From the NCBI GenBank assembly GCA_916610825.1, contig OU744453.1, positions 16,309,807-16,373,806 of the forward strand: 64,000 nt of DNA, given 5' to 3'. Positions 59,935 through 64,000 of this stretch are shown here, piece by piece (position 1 is the first letter of the stretch; every line of letters begins with the position of its first letter). Both the position numbers and the translations under genes were made by a program. The notes under the pieces are model-generated. The model was not told the origin of the DNA. It made no database searches and saw only the letters and a program-made list of their open reading frames with translations. This DNA comes from Haliclystus octoradiatus (Eukaryota; Cnidaria; Staurozoa; Stauromedusae; Haliclystidae).

Positions 59935-61262
59935 AACTTGACAATAAAATATCCACAGTTAAAAAATGGACCCCGCAATAACTTTACACCTTAACTTAAC
60001 TTAACTTTTTTTCACGCCGCAATTAAAACACATTTTCGAAAGTTTTTCGAAGCTCTGTCGCAAATTAGACCCGTACTAGAACTTTCAAGGCGTATGACGG
60101 AGATGATGACATGCGTTCCTTTCAAAACGAAACTGTTTGAAATCCCGGTTTGAAATAAGGTACGATGATAATCGTGCTTATTATGAGCCAATTTACAACA
60201 TAGGAAACAACATTATATAAACGGATTATAGAAAGCTAAATCGATATCAGACGCTATGGGATTACCCATCACTCTTTAGGTAACCTCCGCTATGAATCAA
60301 CAAGAATATTCCATTATATACACAAAGGCGTGTACCATCAATCATTAATAATCGTGCAAAACGGCTGGTGAAGATACTGTAAATTGCATATAAAACTAAC
60401 ATGTAAACATGTATAAAATTAACTTGAGATTAGACCGTTTGAGGTCACATGTGTGCTGGAGCTAAATTAATTAACAGAGGTAGCCTTTACTGTGGGGCTA
60501 ACGTAGAGCCTAGACGCCGAACACCTTTGTAAGCTGAAGAACTTTAGGGCTAGCAATTGAAATTTGTTGAATTTCACAACTCATTGTTTGACCTTTTCAA
60601 TTATATTTTTTACAGCAATACCATTAGATTGCCATTCACCAGCCCTAAATGTTTTTCAATTTACAACTGAGTTCAGCGTCTATTACTACAGTTAAAAAGT
60701 AAAGGATTATTGGTGTCCTCAAAACGTCAAGCCTCTGGTTAGTTTTACACATCATGTTTACATGTTAAGTTTATATGAAATTTGCAGTACCTTCACCAGT
60801 CTTTTGTGCCAATAATTAATGATTGATCCTGAGCCATGTAGTTGTATATTCTTGTTGAATGATCTAGAGGAAGTTACCTAGAGGGTGATGGATAATTCCA
60901 TAATTATTGACATAGATTTAGCTTTCTACTGTTTCTAAACTCCGTCATGTTATTTCCAATGATGTGAAATGACTCATACTCATCATCATGCCTTATTCCA
61001 CATTGCCACGCTTTGAAAGGAACGCATACCATCATTTCCATCACGTGCCTCACCGTTCTAGTCCAAGTCTAATTTGGAACAGTGCCCTGAGAAGCGATTG
61101 ACAGAAAATTGTTTAATTGCGACGTGAAAAAAGGTATTGCGGGACTTTTCTAGTTGCGACGTAGTTGTAAAGTTATTGCAGCGTTACTTTTCAATGATCA
61201 GCGTTGTATTGTTAATTGAGTTGACCACGTGAAAGTCGTGGGCCATGGTAGAAAATGGTATA
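59935..61262. repeat. 1.3-kb foldback element, right-arm copy
   Basis: Mirror of 45190-46515. Its left half has an additional small TTAACTTAACTTAACT reiteration near 59992. Confidence 0.75.
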
Positions 61263-62177
61263 TTAGATTCCTGTAGGATAGTTAGTGCCACTTTCCCATC
61301 TGAATAACAAATAAAAACAACATGATAATACTAATGTGCTTTGCATACACTCTTTATGTAAAACAAGAACACACTTTGTAAGAACATCGAGATTAAGATT
61401 CTGGAATGTTTAACACCAGCCTGAGGCTCCCTTATTTGAAACTAATTTTGGTATATAAAGTAAACTCTTATTTTCGAGTTAACGTGTAAAATTTTATTGT
61501 GTTATATTGTTAAGACCTTAACATTGTTTAAGATATTTTTGCTAACTAAATTCTATACATATTTTACTCATTTCTTCAAATTTCAACAAGTATGTTTCCT
61601 AAAAGTAAAATAAATGACGATTAAGCAGTCAATCAGTAGCAATGCATAGTTTTATTAGAGCGAAGCTCTTTCAATTGTCTGCCATGTTTCCAAAATTGAT
61701 GATCAGTTTGACCCTGATGTACGTATATATACATGAGAATGATTTTATTTAATAGATCCATTTTTATTATACAAAATTAATCAATAAACGTGAAAGGTAG
61801 TAAAAATATAATTACATTGATATTTTATTACATATTCAAAAATGACAACGCTTGAAAGTTAATTACAACTAAAGAAAAAAACGAACTGTCTATCTATATC
61901 TATCTATGAGAATGATCAAGCAAGACTTCAAATGTTCGGCGTATATCCCAACATTTGCGATGGACATGGCCCAGAGGCGTGACAAAATGTTTTAGCACGG
62001 CTCATGGAAAGTATGGCGTATAACCTAGGCCTATTGTAAATGGTGGATATAATTGAAATCTTTATTGGATCAGACGTAGGCAAGATATACTACTATTATT
62101 TTTTCACACATCAGAGTTTTGAAATGTAGCAGTTTTGTCCGATTTTCGGAGTCATGTCTTTTCATCGGATTTCATCC

Positions 62178-62497
62178 CGGGGGGGAACTTCCATTGTGCT
62201 TCGGCGGGGTCGTTCAAATGGAGCTTTGGCAGAATGACCATCAAAAAATCCTATGATGAAAAAGATACCCCAAATATATTTTTATAAGTGGCAGATTCAG
62301 CCAAAACAAATGAAAAAAAAAAATTGCATAGGCAAAATTTGTTTTGAACAATGAAAACCTTGCAAAGGCGTCAAAAGGATACCTCAAAAAAAAATAATCA
62401 CTAAGCATACTCCAAAAAATATTTTAAGGATTTTTAAAATAATACCCTTTAATATTTGAACGTCCCCGTATACCCAAAGTATGGAAGTTACCCCCCA
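62178..62497. repeat. MITE, GGGGGTAACTCC-type, truncated in the left arm
   Basis: CCCGGGGGGGAACTTCCATT start and ATGGAAGTTACCCCCCAGGG end give a GGGGGGAACTTCCAT-type terminal repeat. In the left arm only 44112-44258 remains, because the 1.6-kb length difference begins inside this element. Confidence 0.7.
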
Positions 62498-62628
62498 GGG
62501 ATTTCATGCATGCATGCTATTCCGAGCAATCTGACAGAAGAAGCCCTTGTGATATTTTAGAATGGATATATATATACACACATACCATATAACTGTTAGC
62601 AGTTTGGATAGAATGTAATTATGCATAC

Positions 62629-63815
62629 CTTTTGTCATAAAATAGATAATCGTTGGTAATAGGTATCAGTTTTAAGTTTGGTTCAATTTCCACACCAACC
62701 AAGGAGAAATCTCGTAAGGCAAAACCAAGGTTTTTAGACTGAATGAAGTACAATGAGTCTTTTAACATAGGAATGGATGCTGATACTTGGTTTGCAATGC
62801 TATAGTGAAAATTTGAATTCAATTATATCAAAGCAGAAACAACAAAACTGAGCAACGTTTCTGAAGGTTTTCGTTTTACCCTCAGTCTGCAAATCTCCTA
62901 TTTTTATGATGTATATTATGACATATATATACTACACATTATAATGATAGAAATACGCTGCTTACATAAAAAAAACACGAGAATGGACTAGAAATGACCC
63001 TTGGTATGTTCAACTAAAACGCTCTGTAAGCCTATGATTATGTTTTTTTGGCCAATGTAACGATTGCTACCAATGTAATGTAATGTAATGTAATGTAGTG
63101 TAATGTAATGTAATGTAATGTAATGTAATGTAATGTAATGTAATGTAATGTAATGTAATGTAATGTAATGTAATGTAATGTAATGTAATGTAATGTAATG
63201 TAATGTAATGTAATGTAATGTAATGTAATGTAATGTAATGTAATGTAATGTAATGTAATGTAATGTAATGTAATGTAATGTAATGTAATGTAATGTAATG
63301 TAATGTAATGTAATGTAATGTAATGTAATGTAATGTAATGTAATGTAATGTAATGTAATGTAATGTAATGTAATGTAATGTAATGTAATGTAATGTAATT
63401 TTATGAATAAATTAAAGTACAGAGTAAAATGGTGCCAGAAATGCCCAATTTAATGTAAAATGCATAAATGCTTTTCTGAAATAAATACGTCTCGAATTAT
63501 CAAAGACTGTTGAATGCTTATTGTTGGGAGTATTTTGATAATTTACGTATGTGTTTTTGTAAAATTTCTCTAAAAATCTACCTTGTCTATCGTTCATTGC
63601 CCACACGGGTTTTGCATCTTCTGTCCATATAAGAAGTAATTTATCAGTTCAGAAATTGCCACTTACTCTGTAAAGTCCTCGGGTGCCTTCCAAGTAGACA
63701 GTAGTTTGTCAGTAAGTAGCGCTCCAGCTGTACATGTTACATCAACTTGTGCTATTCTTAAGGTTGTTCTATCGTCACCTGATACATAGAACTTATAGTT
63801 ACCATCAGCAGGTGC
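62629..63815 (-). CDS. PA14-domain protein gene, 3' exons, partial
   Basis: Two minus-strand exons. 63815-63667 has acceptor TTCTATTTGCAG and encodes APADGNYKFYVSGDDRTTLR.., the second half of a PA14 barrel; donor ACAGA|GTAAGT. 62799-62629 has acceptor TTTTCACTATAG and encodes IANQVSASIPMLKDSLYFIQ then KNLGFALRDFSLVG; donor CAAAAG|GTATGC. Phases agree (2 to 2). Both correspond to the exons at 52924-53084 and 37098-37265 but are clearly diverged from them. Upstream exons lie beyond the window edge. A (TAATG)n tract sits in the intron between the two exons. Secreted or extracellular location is inferred from the family. Confidence 0.75.
63075..63399. repeat. (TAATG)n pentanucleotide microsatellite, about 65 units
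   Basis: About 325 bp of TAATG units with one early TAGTG variant, in the intron between the two PA14 exons. Absent from the left arm. Confidence 0.98.
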
Positions 63816-64000
63816 CTGCAAATAGAAAAAATGAATAAAATTATGTTATAATACTACTTTATAGCATTAGATCACGTGAATTGACAGGAGAAAAATCAGT
63901 CTATAAGTATAGCTACGATCAGGCTTAGTAGATTATCGCTGTGGAAATATCTTATTCATAACCTCATTAGAAAGCACAAACGTATACTGTTCGGGCGAAA

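Larger units (their letters stand above)
54951..64000 (-). repeat. Right arm of the large inverted duplication
   Basis: Reverse complement of 44037-51498, plus an extra segment 62326-63937 not present in the left arm. The homology still runs at the last base of the window, so the arm continues beyond it. Confidence 0.9.

Noticed and set aside
63075..63399. CRISPR-like array
   Set aside because: It is a pentanucleotide microsatellite without spacers, in a eukaryotic genome.

Overview
The window is eukaryotic, from an AT-rich invertebrate animal genome. Evidence for this is split genes with consensus GT..AG introns in matching phases, secreted multidomain proteins (tyrosinase, von Willebrand A, thrombospondin type 1 and PA14 modules), tRNA-derived SINEs, non-LTR retrotransposon fragments and many foldback or MITE-like elements. 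The sequence does not fix the phylum; a cnidarian, tunicate or lophotrochozoan would all fit.

Left third (1-23.2 kb): the 3' part of a small Cys-rich secreted protein gene (Dickkopf/prokineticin/colipase-like spacing) opens the window. A tyrosinase gene follows on the minus strand (exons between 5050 and 7504, first exon not found). LINE and SINE debris comes next, then a Gag-Pol retroelement (13466-16143) that ends after RNase H with no integrase. It is followed by a candidate type I hammerhead ribozyme and a (TA)n tract. A complete seven-exon gene (16673-23152) encodes a signal peptide, a vWA domain with a degenerate metal site, and a tyrosinase domain.

Middle (23.2-35 kb): a TIR MITE, a 1.9-kb foldback element, and a complete five-exon tyrosinase gene (26996-32448, 367 residues). 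All three tyrosinase genes share a phase-1 exon of exactly 264 nt, and the reconstructed reading frames close exactly, which strongly supports the models.

Right half (35-64 kb): a rearranged region holding modules of PA14-domain genes. Two copies of a gene encode a signal peptide, a Tyr/Pro/His-rich repeat tail and thrombospondin repeats; they lie in inverted orientation inside a large inverted duplication (44037-51498 against 54951-64000 and beyond). The left copy keeps the two PA14 exons but has a frameshifted TSP1 exon. The right copy has an intact TSP1 exon but lacks the PA14 exons and is followed by a downstream exon in an incompatible phase. A second duplicated block (37025-38970 against 53136-54940) carries that downstream exon. 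A further PA14 gene runs in from the right edge on the minus strand.

A possible functional theme (inference): copper tyrosinases next to secreted Tyr-rich repeat proteins could form a DOPA/quinone-type cross-linked extracellular matrix system. The repeat landscape is dense: a MITE family with GGGGGTAACTCC ends (about ten copies), three SINE families, several foldbacks (one carrying a second hammerhead-like motif), a 320-bp (TAATG)n tract and an 84-bp tandem repeat.
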